Shown here in pieces: positions 37,186 through 46,134 of a stretch of DNA of 64,000 bases. The DNA lies in contig NZ_AUBC01000004.1 of NCBI RefSeq assembly GCF_000429045.1, positions 62,001 to 126,000 on the forward strand, given 5' to 3'. A model generated the notes under the pieces. That model worked only from the letters and a program-made list of their open reading frames with translations, did not search any database and had not been told where the DNA came from. How positions within the stretch are numbered: the first letter of the stretch is position 1; the number at the start of each line of letters is the position of its first letter. A program made the position numbers and the translations under genes. The DNA comes from Salinarimonas rosea DSM 21201 (GTDB lineage: Bacteria; Pseudomonadota; Alphaproteobacteria; Rhizobiales; Beijerinckiaceae).

Positions 37186-37330
37186 GTCGCTCGTCCTCGA
37201 GGAGCCCCGCGGTGCGGGCGCGCGGGATGCCAGTCCCCTCGCGCGGGTCTATCCGAAAGGCGCACGGGCCGCAATCGCGGCGCGCCCCGGGAAAAGATCG
37301 TCGTCGCCGCAGGGTGCGCCGAGGGCCGGC

Positions 37331-37738
37331 TCAGCCGGGCGGGGCCGGAAGCGCCTCGATGACGACGAAGGCCTGGGCGAGCGGCGGGTCGTCGGTGAGG
37401 CTGACGTGGATCACCGCACGGTGTCCCGCCGGCGTGATCGCGGCGAGGCGCGACGCTGCGCCGTTCGCGAGCGCCATCGTCGGCGCGCCGGAGGGCAGGT
37501 TCACCACCTCCATGTCGCGCCAGAAGACCCCCTCGGAGAGCCCCGTGCCGAGCGCCTTGGCGCAGGCCTCCTTCGCCGCGAAGCGCCGCGCGTAGGACGG
37601 CGCGCGCGCCGCGCGGCGGTCGCTCCGGCGCCGCTCGCCCTCGGTGAAGACGCGCCGGGTGAACCGCTCGCCGAAGCGCGCGAGGCTCTTCTCGATGCGG
37701 CGGATGTCGCACAGGTCCGAGCCGATGCCGATGATCAC
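37331..37738 (-). CDS. acpS: Holo-[acyl-carrier-protein] synthase
   Basis: 135 residues from GTG at 37738, preceded by GGAGGGG. AcpS motifs are the Asp in [10 protein letters not shown] and the Glu in [14 protein letters not shown], which hold the metal for transfer of phosphopantetheine to ACP. The start overlaps the stop of the upstream protease gene by 4 bp (GTGA). In many relatives pdxJ precedes acpS; here a protease II gene takes that place. Confidence 0.94.
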   Translation of the reverse strand: MIIGIGSDLCDIRRIEKSLARFGERFTRRVFTEGERRRSDRRAARAPSYARRFAAKEACAKALGTGLSEGVFWRDMEVVNLPSGAPTMALANGAASRLAAITPAGHRAVIHVSLTDDPPLAQAFVVIEALPAPPG

Positions 37739-39834
37739 GCCCGCCCCTCCACGCTCGCGAGCGCGAAGGCGTAGGCGAGCGCGACCTCCTCGAGGTGCTT
37801 GAACCGCCCCGACGCGCCGCCGTGGCCCGCGCCCATGTTCATGTGCAGCACGACCGGCCCGCCGCCGGTCGTCGTGGCGCGCAGCCGCGCGACCCACTTC
37901 GTCGGCTCCCAGTAGGTCACCCGCGGATCGGTGAGCCCGCCCATGGCGAGGATCGCCGGGTAGGCCCGGGGGCGCACGTTGTCGTAGGGCGAGTAGGCGA
38001 GGATCTGGTCGAACGCCTCCGCGCTCTCGATCGGGTTGCCCCATTCGGGCCATTCCGGCGGGGTGAGCGGAAGCTCGGCGTCGAGCATCGTGTTGAGAAC
38101 GTCGACGAAGGGCACCTCCGCGACGATGCCGGCGAAGAGCTCCGGCGCCATGTTGGCGACCGCCCCCATCAGCATGCCGCCGGCGCTGCCGCCCTGCGCC
38201 ACGACGCGTCCGCGCGCGGTGTAGCCCGCTTCGCACAGCGCCTCTGCGCAGGCGACGAAGTCGGCGAACGTGTTGGTCTTCTTCTCGCGCTTGCCGTCCG
38301 TGTACCAGCGCCAGCCCTTCTCCGTGCCGCCGCGCACGTGGGCGATGGCGAAGACGAAGCCGCGGTCGACGAGCGAGAGGATGTTGGTGCGGAACGACGC
38401 CGGCATGGCGATGCCGTAGGACCCGTAGCCGTAGAGCAGGGCCGGCGCGCTCCCGTCGAGCGGGGTGACCGCCCGGTGGAGCAGCGAGATCGGCACGCGC
38501 GCGCCGTCGGCGGCGGTGGCGAACAGGCGCCTCGTCACGTAGGCCGCCGGGTCGTGACCGCTCGGCACCTCCTGGCGCTTGCGCAGGATTCGCTCGCGGC
38601 TGGCCATGTCGTAGTCGTAGGTCTCGCCGGGTGTCGTCAGCGAGGAATAGACGAAGCGAAGCCGCGTCGAGTCGTATTCCTCGCCGGCGCGCATGCCGAG
38701 AGAATACGTCTCCTCCTCGAAGCGGATCGCGTGCTCCTCCCCCGTCGCGAGCGCGAGGATCACGATGCGCGGGCGCGCGTCCTCGCGCTCGAGCCGCACC
38801 ACGTGGGCCGAGAAGGCGGCGTGGTCGAGGATCATCGTGCCCGGCCGATGCGGGACGAGGTCCCGCCAGTTGGCGCGGGACGGGTTGGACAGGGGCGCGG
38901 TGACGAGCTTGAAGTCCTCCGCGCCGTCCGCGTTGGTGAGGATCACGAGCGCGTCCCCGCGCTGCTCGATGTCGTAGCGGACCTCGCGCTCGCGCTTGGC
39001 CACGAGGCGCGGCGTCGCCTCGGGGTCGGCGAGATCGAGGAGCCAGGCCTCGGAGGTCTCGTGGTCACCGAGCGAGATCACGGCGAAGTCGCGCGAGCGG
39101 GTCTCGCCGAGGTTGACGAACCAGCCGGGGTCGCCCTCGGCGTAGACGAGGACGTCGTCCGCCTGGGGCGTGCCGAGAAGGTGCCGGCGCACGCGGGCCG
39201 GCCGGTGGTTCTCGTCGCGCTCGACGTAGTAGAGCGCGCGCCCGTCGGCGCTCCAGGCGAGGCCGCCGGCGACGCGCTCGAGGCGGTCGGGAAGGTCGCC
39301 GCCCGTGGCGAGCTCGCGCACGCGCACGACGTAGCTTTCGGACCCCTCCGTGTCGCTCGCCCAGGCGAGGCGGGCGTGGTCGCGGGTGTGCGCGATGCTG
39401 CCGAAGGCGAAGTAGCCGTGGTCCTGCGCCAGCGCGTCGCCGTCGAGCAGGATCGTGCCCTCCCCGCCGTCCCGCGGCTGCCGGCACACGAGCGGATGCT
39501 CGCCGCCCTGGCGGAAGCGCGTGTAGTAGGCGAAGGGCCCGTCGGGCTCGGGCACGGAGGAATCGTCCTCCTTGATACGCCCGCGCATCTCCTCGACGAG
39601 CGTCGCGCGCAGCCCCGCGGTGCCGGAGAGGACCTCCTCGCCCCAGGCGTTCTCGGCCTCGAGATAGGCGCGGATCTCGTCCGGGAGCGCCTTCGGGTCG
39701 TCGAGGACCGCACGCCAGTTCTCCGCCTTGATCCAGGCATAGGGGTCGCGCACCTCCCGGCCGTGGAGGCAGACGACGTGCTCGCGCACGGGCGCGACCG
39801 GAGCCGGGCGCGCGGGCGTCTGGAAGCGGATCAT
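37735..39834 (-). CDS. ptrB: Oligopeptidase B / protease II (S9A family)
   Basis: 699 residues. An N-terminal seven-bladed propeller domain (about 70-410) is followed by an alpha/beta-hydrolase domain with nucleophile Ser550 in QGGSAGGML and the catalytic His in [12 protein letters not shown]. It should cut short peptides after basic residues in the cytoplasm. It overlaps acpS by 4 bp, so it is cotranscribed with the lipid and secretion genes downstream, although a functional tie is not obvious. Confidence 0.94.
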   Translation of the reverse strand: MIRFQTPARPAPVAPVREHVVCLHGREVRDPYAWIKAENWRAVLDDPKALPDEIRAYLEAENAWGEEVLSGTAGLRATLVEEMRGRIKEDDSSVPEPDGPFAYYTRFRQGGEHPLVCRQPRDGGEGTILLDGDALAQDHGYFAFGSIAHTRDHARLAWASDTEGSESYVVRVRELATGGDLPDRLERVAGGLAWSADGRALYYVERDENHRPARVRRHLLGTPQADDVLVYAEGDPGWFVNLGETRSRDFAVISLGDHETSEAWLLDLADPEATPRLVAKREREVRYDIEQRGDALVILTNADGAEDFKLVTAPLSNPSRANWRDLVPHRPGTMILDHAAFSAHVVRLEREDARPRIVILALATGEEHAIRFEEETYSLGMRAGEEYDSTRLRFVYSSLTTPGETYDYDMASRERILRKRQEVPSGHDPAAYVTRRLFATAADGARVPISLLHRAVTPLDGSAPALLYGYGSYGIAMPASFRTNILSLVDRGFVFAIAHVRGGTEKGWRWYTDGKREKKTNTFADFVACAEALCEAGYTARGRVVAQGGSAGGMLMGAVANMAPELFAGIVAEVPFVDVLNTMLDAELPLTPPEWPEWGNPIESAEAFDQILAYSPYDNVRPRAYPAILAMGGLTDPRVTYWEPTKWVARLRATTTGGGPVVLHMNMGAGHGGASGRFKHLEEVALAYAFALASVEGRA

Positions 39835-39970
39835 GCGGGGCCTCTCGCAGATGTGTGGCGCGCGGGAGCGCGCACGCGGCGCGCGGGTCAGACATGACCC
39901 GCTCGGGCGCGCGAGGCAAGGGTATGGCGCGTCGTGAGGTACACCTATGCCGCGTCGCGCGGCGCGCCGA

Positions 39971-40828
39971 TCAGGACGGCCGCTCGGCCGCGCCGTTCGG
40001 CGGCTTGGCCGGCCGCGCCGGCTCGACGGGCTCGAACAAGGCGTCCTCGGCGGCGCCGTCGCCGGAGTCCGAGGCGGGCGGCGGAGCGGCCGGCGCCGGG
40101 CGCGGGGCGGCGGCCTTGGCGCCGTTCCCGGCCGGTGCCGGTGCCGCAGCCGCGGGCTGGGCCGGCGGCGCCTTCGGCGCCGGATGCGCGGCCGCGGGGG
40201 CCGGCGCGGAGGCGGCTTGCCCCGCCGGCGAATCGGTGCGGGCGAGGCGCTTGAGGGCGCTCAGCACCGCGTCGTCGCGCCCGCGGCCGGCGAATCGCGG
40301 GGCGCGCGTGTCGAGGTGGTCGAGCAGCGAATCGAGCGCCGCATCCGCGATCGGCCCCTCCCAGAGCGGCGGGCGGGCGCCGAGCGCCAGCGCGCGCGGC
40401 TCGACCGCCTCCTCGCCGACGAGCTCGGGACCGAACCAGGGGGGCGCCCCGAACGCCCTCGCCTCCCCCTCGCCGTCGAAGGCGACGCGCACGACGGCGG
40501 CCGTCGAGGGCGCGAGATAGCGGTCGACCACGACGATCGGCCCCTCGCCCGAATCCATCCGGATGCGCTCGTAGCTCACCTTGCCGGCGCAGACGTCGAG
40601 CAGGATCTCGCCCTGCGCGCGCGAGACCTCGGTGCGCTCCTCGCCCGACACGGCGCCGTCCTGGAGCGTCTCCAGGACGAGCTCGCAGCGATCGCCCTCG
40701 AGGCGCACGTGCGAGCGGCGATCCGGCTGGTCGGGGAAGTGGCCCTCCAGCACCCGCACGCCCGGCCGCTCGCGGCGGATCAGGCGCACCAGGGACGGCG
40801 CGATGGCGTAGCGGCGTTGCTGCTTCAT
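39971..40828 (-). CDS. CYTH-like domain protein with long Pro/Ala-rich tail
   Basis: 285 residues from ATG 40828. The first ~180 residues look like a CYTH/triphosphate-tunnel fold: basic strands (RRYAIAPSLVRLIRR, RVLEGHFPDQP), alternating acidic strands (RVRLEGDRCELVLE-like, in parts) and IRMDSGEGPIVVVDRYLA. The canonical N-terminal E-x-E-x-K is not visible, so catalysis is uncertain. The final ~100 residues are a Pro/Ala-rich, probably disordered tail. It is separate from ptrB (136 bp). Confidence 0.6.
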   Translation of the reverse strand: MKQQRRYAIAPSLVRLIRRERPGVRVLEGHFPDQPDRRSHVRLEGDRCELVLETLQDGAVSGEERTEVSRAQGEILLDVCAGKVSYERIRMDSGEGPIVVVDRYLAPSTAAVVRVAFDGEGEARAFGAPPWFGPELVGEEAVEPRALALGARPPLWEGPIADAALDSLLDHLDTRAPRFAGRGRDDAVLSALKRLARTDSPAGQAASAPAPAAAHPAPKAPPAQPAAAAPAPAGNGAKAAAPRPAPAAPPPASDSGDGAAEDALFEPVEPARPAKPPNGAAERPS

Positions 40829-40989
40829 TCCGGTGTCTCGACGCTGTGGGGGCGGGGCGTGTCGCTTCGGCAGCCGGCGGGCGTGTCCCGCAAGATCCGT
40901 CGCCACGCTCTCGTTGTCTCCGCTCGGACCGTCCGGCACGAGCGGGCCGGACGGTCGGGGCAGAATGCGTCGGATTTGCGCCCGGGTCG

Positions 40990-41547
40990 TTAAAGTCGGT
41001 TAGGCTCGTCGCCGTTTTCGACGCAAACGTCGCCGGCCTCCTCGTCGTCGCCCTCGAGCCCGTCCCCGTCGCTCGGGTCGCCGTCATCGCCATCGCTGTC
41101 CTCGCCCTTGAGCAGGCGCAGGACCTCGAGCGCGACGGGCCAGGGCGCCGCCATGGCGATCTTGAGCCTGGCGCGCCCGTCGCCGAGATCCTCGACGTGC
41201 ACGCCCGAGACGGTCGCCTCCTCGGCGGCGGAGGCTGCGGGGCCCTGCAGGTCGACGGAGCCGAGCAGGTCCTGCGTCTCGACGCCGAGCACGCGCCCGA
41301 GGGCCTCCACGTGAGTCATCCGCCGCGGCAGGCTGCGTCCCTTGGCGTAGGACCAGACGCTGACGTCGGAGATGCGCATGCCCGGCGGCAGGTGCTCCTG
41401 GGCCCGGCGGGCGGTTTCCTTGTAGGTGAGGCCGCTGCGCTTGATCGCCTGCCAGAGGCGCTGCGAGAAGGCGTCCTTGTCTATTGGGAGCGTCCGCTCC
41501 TTCGCCGGCTTGGCCGACGTTCCGGGGGCGTTCGAGCGTCCCTGCAT
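40990..41547 (-). CDS. XRE/Cro-type helix-turn-helix protein with acidic C-terminus
   Basis: 185 residues. A lambda-repressor-like HTH occupies about 25-85 (FSQRLWQAIKRSGLTYKETA, then MRISDVSVWSYAKGRS). A middle segment (GDGRARLKIAMAAPWPVALEVLRLL) may be for dimerisation. The end is a run of Asp/Glu/Gly. It is likely a DNA-binding regulator of unknown target. Its ATG overlaps the stop of a doubtful upstream frame (TAATG) in the low-G+C stretch next to tRNA-Leu. Confidence 0.85.
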   Translation of the reverse strand: MQGRSNAPGTSAKPAKERTLPIDKDAFSQRLWQAIKRSGLTYKETARRAQEHLPPGMRISDVSVWSYAKGRSLPRRMTHVEALGRVLGVETQDLLGSVDLQGPAASAAEEATVSGVHVEDLGDGRARLKIAMAAPWPVALEVLRLLKGEDSDGDDGDPSDGDGLEGDDEEAGDVCVENGDEPNRL

Positions 41548-41846
41548 TACGCGGATCCTCGCGAGGTCGGGAGGGTGACCGCGGCCGGCGCGCCGCGGGG
41601 CGGGACGTTCGGGCGGTCCGTGCCGGCTCCGGCCGACCGCGCGCACGCCGCCGTTCCCGAACCGTGGCCTTCGAGAAAGAGCTGAACAATGGTCTGATTA
41701 TGGCGCACGCCTGCCGATCTCCTCGCGAGAATACGCCGCGCCCGATTGCGCGCGACCGATGCGCCCCCGGTGCATTCGCCTCGATATGACACTCTGGCGG
41801 AGAATGGTTCTCCCGGTGTTAAACGCTCGAATTCGAAGCTCGCCAT
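41547..41846 (-). CDS. Doubtful 99-codon ORF in atypical DNA
   Basis: An ATG at 41846 has GAGGAGG 9 bases upstream, and the frame ends in TAATG shared with the XRE gene start, both of which favour translation. Against this, codon use in the first half is unlike that of the neighbours (TTA, ACA, AGA, TCA, CGA), the product shows no recognisable domain, and the second half is Pro/Ala-rich. It could be a coupled leader ORF, a foreign gene, or chance. Confidence 0.25.
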   Translation of the reverse strand: MASFEFERLTPGEPFSARVSYRGECTGGASVARNRARRILARRSAGVRHNQTIVQLFLEGHGSGTAACARSAGAGTDRPNVPPRGAPAAVTLPTSRGSA

Positions 41847-42078
41847 ATCGAAACGCCTCCTCGTCAACTCGTGTCAATGTCCCTTGCTCGCTGTTCCTGA
41901 ACGGAACCGAACAAGACGCTGGCCAGAGACTGTGCGAGGATCGTACCGGGCAATTTTACGGTATGAAGAGCGGCGCATTTTAGGAAAGTTCTATTTCTAT
42001 TCGATCTCGGTCATCGAGCCGCACCGCGCACGATGCGAGACACGCGCCTGTATTGCAGGTATACGCGCGGCGGCGCGA
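41548..42078. other. 531-bp stretch of lower G+C without a firm gene
   Basis: From about 41690 to 42060 the sequence is visibly less G+C-rich than anything else here, with runs such as TTAAACGCTCGAATTCG and GCAATTTTACGGTATG. It abuts the 3' end of tRNA-Leu. Apart from the doubtful minus-strand ORF, I see no gene, no integrase remnant and no repeat of the tRNA end. Regulatory leader or decayed foreign DNA are both possible. Confidence 0.5.
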
Positions 42079-42164
42079 TGGTGGCCCCGGCCGGGCTCGA
42101 ACCGGCACGCCACGAGGGCTCCGAATTTTAAGTTCGGTGCGTCTACCAGTTTCGCCACGGGGCC
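42079..42164 (-). tRNA. tRNA-Leu (anticodon UAA)
   Basis: Acceptor strands GGCCCCG and CGGGGCC pair fully, followed by ACCA that is encoded in the DNA. The D-arm has AAACTGGTAGACGC, the anticodon stem CCGAA/TTCGG encloses CTTAAAA (anticodon TAA), a long variable arm marks a class II tRNA, and the T-arm is GCCGG-TTCGAGC-CCGGC. The 86-nt length suits tRNA-Leu. It reads UUA and UUG codons, rare in this genome. Confidence 0.96.
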
Positions 42165-42334
42165 GCGTGGGCGGTGCGAGGCGCATCTATCACACGTCGC
42201 GCCCGGTGCGAAGCTCGGCGATTCGTCCCGCCTCGGAGGGCCGCATGCGGGCTGCCCCGCCCCGAGGGAGCTTACCGGGCGCCCGCGCGTTGCTCTCGCC
42301 GACACGATCGACACGATCGACGGGAGCGTCTTCC

Positions 42335-43324
42335 ATGCGCCGCCTCAGCTTCGCCGCCGCCCTGGGCATCGGGCTCGCCACCGCCGCGGTCTCGCCCGCC
42401 GCCGCCCAGCCGGCTCTCGACCCGATCGCCGTCGAGACCGCGCGTCTCGACGGCCACGAGCCGGTGGAGGGCGAGCGCAGCCCGCTGATCCTGCGCCTCC
42501 AGGTCCTGCTCGATCGCGCGGACGTCTCCCCGGGGGTCATCGACGGCTATCTCGGCGAGAACGTGAGCAAGGCGCTCGAGGCCTACGCGCGCCGTGAAGG
42601 GCTCGCCGCGGACGCGCCGCTCGCCCCCCGGGTCGTCGAGGCGCTGATCGCCGGCGACGGGGAGCCCGTCCTGTCGACCTACGCGATCACCGAGGAGGAC
42701 GTCGCAGGCCCCTTCGTCGACGAGATCCCCGACGACTACGCGGAGCTCGCCGAGATGGAGCACCTTGCCTATCGCGGCCCGCAGGAGATGCTCGCCGAGC
42801 GATTCCACATGGACCAGGACCTCCTCGCCGCGATGAACCCCGACGCCGACTTCTCGCGGGCGGGGACCGAGATCCTCGTCGCGCAGCCGGGCGCGCCCAT
42901 GCAGGAGGCGTCGATCGCGCGCATCGAGGTATCCCGCTCCGACGGCGCACTGCGGGCGCTCGATTCGGACGGCAACCTCGTCCTGTTCCATCCCGCGACG
43001 GTCGGGAGTGCGCAGACGCCCTCCCCCTCCGGCACGCACGAGGTCACGGCTGTGGCGACGGATCCGGTCTACTACTACCGGCCCGACGTCAACTTCCAGC
43101 AGGGCGATCACGACGAGCCCCTCGAGATCCCGCCCGGGCCCAACAACCCCGTCGGGTCCGTGTGGATCGACCTGAGCGAGCCGACCTACGGCATCCACGG
43201 GACGCCGACGCCGGCGGAGATCGACAAGGTGTACAGCCACGGCTGCGTGCGGCTCACCAACTGGGACGCCGAGGAGCTGGCCGACCTCGTCGAGACCGGC
43301 ACGACGGTGGCGTTCGTCGAATGA
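42335..43324 (+). CDS. L,D-transpeptidase (YkuD domain)
   Basis: 329 residues with a GGGAG site 8 bases upstream. A signal peptide ends near AAAQ (about 25). A peptidoglycan-binding-like segment (about 45-90, ILRLQVLLDRADVSPGVIDG) and a spacer precede the YkuD domain, with HGTPTP and catalytic Cys304 in SHGCVRLTNWD. Such enzymes form 3-3 peptide cross-links or anchor proteins to peptidoglycan. It overlaps the extensin-like gene by 4 bp (ATGA), so the two act as one envelope unit. Confidence 0.93.
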   Translation: MRRLSFAAALGIGLATAAVSPAAAQPALDPIAVETARLDGHEPVEGERSPLILRLQVLLDRADVSPGVIDGYLGENVSKALEAYARREGLAADAPLAPRVVEALIAGDGEPVLSTYAITEEDVAGPFVDEIPDDYAELAEMEHLAYRGPQEMLAERFHMDQDLLAAMNPDADFSRAGTEILVAQPGAPMQEASIARIEVSRSDGALRALDSDGNLVLFHPATVGSAQTPSPSGTHEVTAVATDPVYYYRPDVNFQQGDHDEPLEIPPGPNNPVGSVWIDLSEPTYGIHGTPTPAEIDKVYSHGCVRLTNWDAEELADLVETGTTVAFVE

Positions 43325-44322
43325 GCCGCGTCGTTCGTCTCGCGAGCAGCCCCCTCGCAGGCCGCTTGCGCCGAGCCGTGCTGGCGACGGCGCTCTCGAC
43401 CACCATCGCCGCCGTGCCCGTCGCCGCGCAGGAGGCGCCCCCGCGCCCGCCCGAGCGCCCGCCGAACCTGGGACGGCTCGACTTGGACCCGCCGCTTCCC
43501 ATCGCGCGTCCCGCCGTCGAGGACGACGCGCCGGGGGACGAGGCGCAGGACGGTGAGACGCGCGACGGTGAGGCGCCGGAGGGTGAGGCGGATGCGCCCG
43601 AGCCCGGTGCGGTCGCCGAGGACGACGAGGCCGAAAGCCCCGCCCTCGATGCGCGCACCGACGATTCGCCGCTCCCGCCGCGCCGCCCGCCGATGGAGGA
43701 GCCCGAGGCTGTGCTGCCCGACGCGCCGCGCGCGCCGCTCGATACCGACCCGGCCGAGCGGGCCGACTACGAGGCCTGCCTCGCCGAGCTCGACGATCTC
43801 GGCGTCGTCTACGAGGAGGTGCCGGCGATCGACGGCGAGGGGCGCTGCGGCGCGGCCTACCCGCTGCTGGTGGAGGCCGTGGGCGCCGTCGCGCTCTCGC
43901 CCGCCGTGACGGTCCAGTGCCCCGTCGCCCGCGCGCTCGCCGGGTGGAGCGAGGAGGCGCTGGTGCCGGCCGCGCGCGAGCATCTCGGGACGCGGCCGAC
44001 GACGCTGTTCACGTCGGGCTCCTACGCCTGCCGCGGGCGAAACCGCGCGGAGAATGCGCGGCTCTCCGAGCACGCCTTCGCCAACGCGCTCGACCTCACC
44101 GGCATCGGCTTCGAGACACGCACCGCCGTTCCCGTGGAGCCGCGCGGCGCCGAGGAGGACCCTGCCGAGGAGGACCCGGAGGCCGCCTTCCAGCGCGAGA
44201 TCCGCCGGGCCGCGTGCGCGCATTTCCGAACGGTGCTCGGGCCCGGCGCGGACGCCTACCACGACGACCACCTGCACTTCGACCAGCGCGAGCGGAAGAA
44301 CGATTACCGCCTCTGCGAATGA
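43321..44322 (+). CDS. Extensin-like C-terminal domain protein (M15-type fold), exported
   Basis: 333 residues. A signal peptide (about 1-36) is followed by an acidic, Pro-rich spacer (about 40-145) and an extensin-like_C domain (about 150-333). That domain has the metal-site pattern SEHAFANALDLTG and DDHLHFD plus paired Cys residues. The fold is related to VanY/D-Ala-D-Ala peptidases, so it probably trims peptidoglycan. It is translationally coupled to the L,D-transpeptidase. Confidence 0.88.
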   Translation: MSRVVRLASSPLAGRLRRAVLATALSTTIAAVPVAAQEAPPRPPERPPNLGRLDLDPPLPIARPAVEDDAPGDEAQDGETRDGEAPEGEADAPEPGAVAEDDEAESPALDARTDDSPLPPRRPPMEEPEAVLPDAPRAPLDTDPAERADYEACLAELDDLGVVYEEVPAIDGEGRCGAAYPLLVEAVGAVALSPAVTVQCPVARALAGWSEEALVPAAREHLGTRPTTLFTSGSYACRGRNRAENARLSEHAFANALDLTGIGFETRTAVPVEPRGAEEDPAEEDPEAAFQREIRRAACAHFRTVLGPGADAYHDDHLHFDQRERKNDYRLCE

Positions 44323-44338
44323 TCCGCGGGGCGGCGCC

Positions 44339-44824
44339 TCAGTCGGCGTCGCGCTCCCGCTTGAGGTGGAGCTTCAGCTCGATCATCCGCACGAGCGACA
44401 TCATGATCATGCCGAACACGACCGCGACCGCCGCGAGCGTGTACTGCCCCGAGCCGAGCGCGATGCCGAAGGCGGCCGCGAGCCAGAGGTTCGCCGCCGA
44501 GGTGAGGTTGCGCACGTCGCCCTTCGAGACGAAGATCGCGCCCGCCGCGATGAATCCGATCGCCTGGGCGAGGCCCTGGATCGCACGCAACGGGTCGACC
44601 GTCACCTGGTCCCCCGTCGCGAGCGCCTGCTCGTAGACGAGGAAGGCCGAGATCGTGATGACGCAGGAGGAAAGGCTGACCATGCCGTGCGTGCGCAGCC
44701 CCGTCGCGCGCCCACGAAGCTCCCGGTCGAGCCCGAGCAGCATGCCCCCGACGGCCGCCGCCAGAAGCCGGACCGTCACGTCCCAGAGCGGAATCTCGCC
44801 CGAATAGAGGATCTCGTCGACCAC
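44339..44824 (-). CDS. MgtC/SapB-family membrane protein
   Basis: 161 residues with four to five membrane helices. The family motif is present: LLGLDRELRGRATGLRTHGMVSL in parts (GLDRELRGR, GLRTH) and IGFIAAGAIF. MgtC proteins inhibit F1Fo-ATPase or serve low-magnesium growth in some pathogens, while environmental homologues are poorly known. It starts with GTG, is convergent with the extensin-like gene (16 bp) and ends in a basic tail. Confidence 0.87.
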   Translation of the reverse strand: MVDEILYSGEIPLWDVTVRLLAAAVGGMLLGLDRELRGRATGLRTHGMVSLSSCVITISAFLVYEQALATGDQVTVDPLRAIQGLAQAIGFIAAGAIFVSKGDVRNLTSAANLWLAAAFGIALGSGQYTLAAVAVVFGMIMMSLVRMIELKLHLKRERDAD

Positions 44825-44917
44825 CTGCGCTCCACCTCGTCCGGTACGCCCCCGCGAGAGGAACGCACGAGGCCGGCGGATCGCTCCGCGCGATGCGCAG
44901 GGCGGAGCCGGCGCGCG

Positions 44918-45448
44918 TCAGAGGACCTTCGCCATGACGCAGCGCCGCGCCGGATCGAGCCCCGCGGCGATCTCGTTCGCATGCCTGGCGGCGTGGCCCG
45001 GCGGCAGGCCGGCGATCGTCAGCTCGACAAAGCCGAGCTTGGCGTAGAACGGCTTGTTCCACGCCAGGACGCGATCCGTGGTGAGCGTCATCGCCGGGAC
45101 GAAGGCCCAGCGCCCGAAATCGATCGCCGCCGCCATCAACGCCGTGCCGAGCCGGCGGCGCTGGTGCGCGCGGGCGACCGAGAGCTCGTGCACGTGCAGG
45201 AAGCCGTCGAGCTCGCCGGCGGCGAGGAAGCCGACGGGCGTGTCCGCCGCATCCGCCGCGATCCAGAGCGTGCCGGACGCCCGGCACAGGTCGAGCGCCT
45301 CCGGCGGCATCGTCGCCGTCGGCTCCGGCAGGGGCGCGCCGGCCTCCGCGAACAGCGTGGCGGCTGAGGCCTCGATGGCCGGCAGGAGCGGCACGTCGGG
45401 CTCCGCCGCCGGGCGGATGCGGTAGCCGGGCGCGGGGTCAGCCCTCAC
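44918..45448 (-). CDS. GNAT-family N-acetyltransferase
   Basis: 176 residues from GTG. The GNAT core shows HVHELSVARAHQRRRLGTALMAAA (acetyl-CoA loop RRRLGT) and NKPFYAKLGF. The substrate is unknown. Its start overlaps the stop of the second DUF1330 gene by 11 bp, so it is read from the same transcript. Confidence 0.9.
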   Translation of the reverse strand: MRADPAPGYRIRPAAEPDVPLLPAIEASAATLFAEAGAPLPEPTATMPPEALDLCRASGTLWIAADAADTPVGFLAAGELDGFLHVHELSVARAHQRRRLGTALMAAAIDFGRWAFVPAMTLTTDRVLAWNKPFYAKLGFVELTIAGLPPGHAARHANEIAAGLDPARRCVMAKVL

Positions 45449-45749
45449 CGGGCTGCGGCCCGTCGTAGCCCTCGATCACGATGAGATCGACGTCCGCGCC
45501 GCCCTTCTGCGCGGCCAGCGCCTCCTGGTACGCGGGCGAGTTCCAGCAGTCGAGGGCCGCCTGGTAGCTCGGGAACTCGATGACGACGTTGCGCGCCCGC
45601 GCCGCGCCCTTCACGGCCTCGAAGGCGCCGCCGCGCACGAGGAATCGCCCGCCGTACTCGGCGAAGGCGATGCCGTTCTTGGCGACGTAGTTCTTGTAGG
45701 CGTCGGCGTCACGCACGTCGACGCGCCCGATCCAGTAGCCCTTGGGCAT
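45438..45749 (-). CDS. DUF1330 protein, second copy
   Basis: 103 residues of the dimeric alpha/beta-barrel DUF1330 family: PKGYWIGRVDV, EYGGRFLVRGG, RNVVIEFPSYQAALDCWNSPAYQ. Its ATG shares a base with the stop of the first copy (TAATG). The two copies are clearly paralogous but diverged. The family resembles small monooxygenase-like barrels; no reaction is established. Confidence 0.9.
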   Translation of the reverse strand: MPKGYWIGRVDVRDADAYKNYVAKNGIAFAEYGGRFLVRGGAFEAVKGAARARNVVIEFPSYQAALDCWNSPAYQEALAAQKGGADVDLIVIEGYDGPQPGEG

Positions 45750-46039
45750 TACTCCGCTCCCTCGACGATCACCATGTCGGCGATGCCGGCGCCCTCGCGC
45801 TTGGCCTTGGCCGCCTGGTATTCCGGCGAGTGATAGTAGCGCTCGGCCTGCTCCATCGATTCGAACTCGATGACGACGTTGCGCGGGCGGCCCTCGCCCT
45901 CCATCACCTTCATCGCGCCCCCGCGCACGATCGGCCGCCCGCCATACTTGCGGATCGCCTCGGTGGCGCCCTTCGCGTACTCGGCGTAACGCTCCGGGTC
46001 GGTGACGGTGACGCGGGCGATGAAATAGGCCTTGGGCAT
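45749..46039 (-). CDS. DUF1330 protein, first copy
   Basis: 96 residues: PKAYFIARVTVTDPERYAEY, KYGGRPIVRGGAM, RNVVIEFESMEQAERYYHSPEYQ. It is the upstream member of a tandem pair, with stop and start overlapping by one base. The conserved Gly-Gly-Arg turn and final acidic VIVEGAE fit the family. Cytoplasmic, function unknown. Confidence 0.9.
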   Translation of the reverse strand: MPKAYFIARVTVTDPERYAEYAKGATEAIRKYGGRPIVRGGAMKVMEGEGRPRNVVIEFESMEQAERYYHSPEYQAAKAKREGAGIADMVIVEGAE

Positions 46040-46134
46040 GATGTCTCCCCTGGTTTCGGGCTAGGATGCCGGCGCGATGCGCGATACGGCATCCTAGCCG
46101 ATGACCGGCGCGCGAAGGCAAGCCGCGGCGACGC

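Noticed and set aside
41759-41983. A 74-codon plus-strand ORF in the low-G+C stretch
   Set aside because: No ribosome site, no recognisable domain and codons unlike the genome.
42301-42318. Short direct repeat (ACACGATCG twice) before the L,D-transpeptidase
   Set aside because: Two 9-bp copies are too little to claim function; a normal ribosome site lies just downstream.
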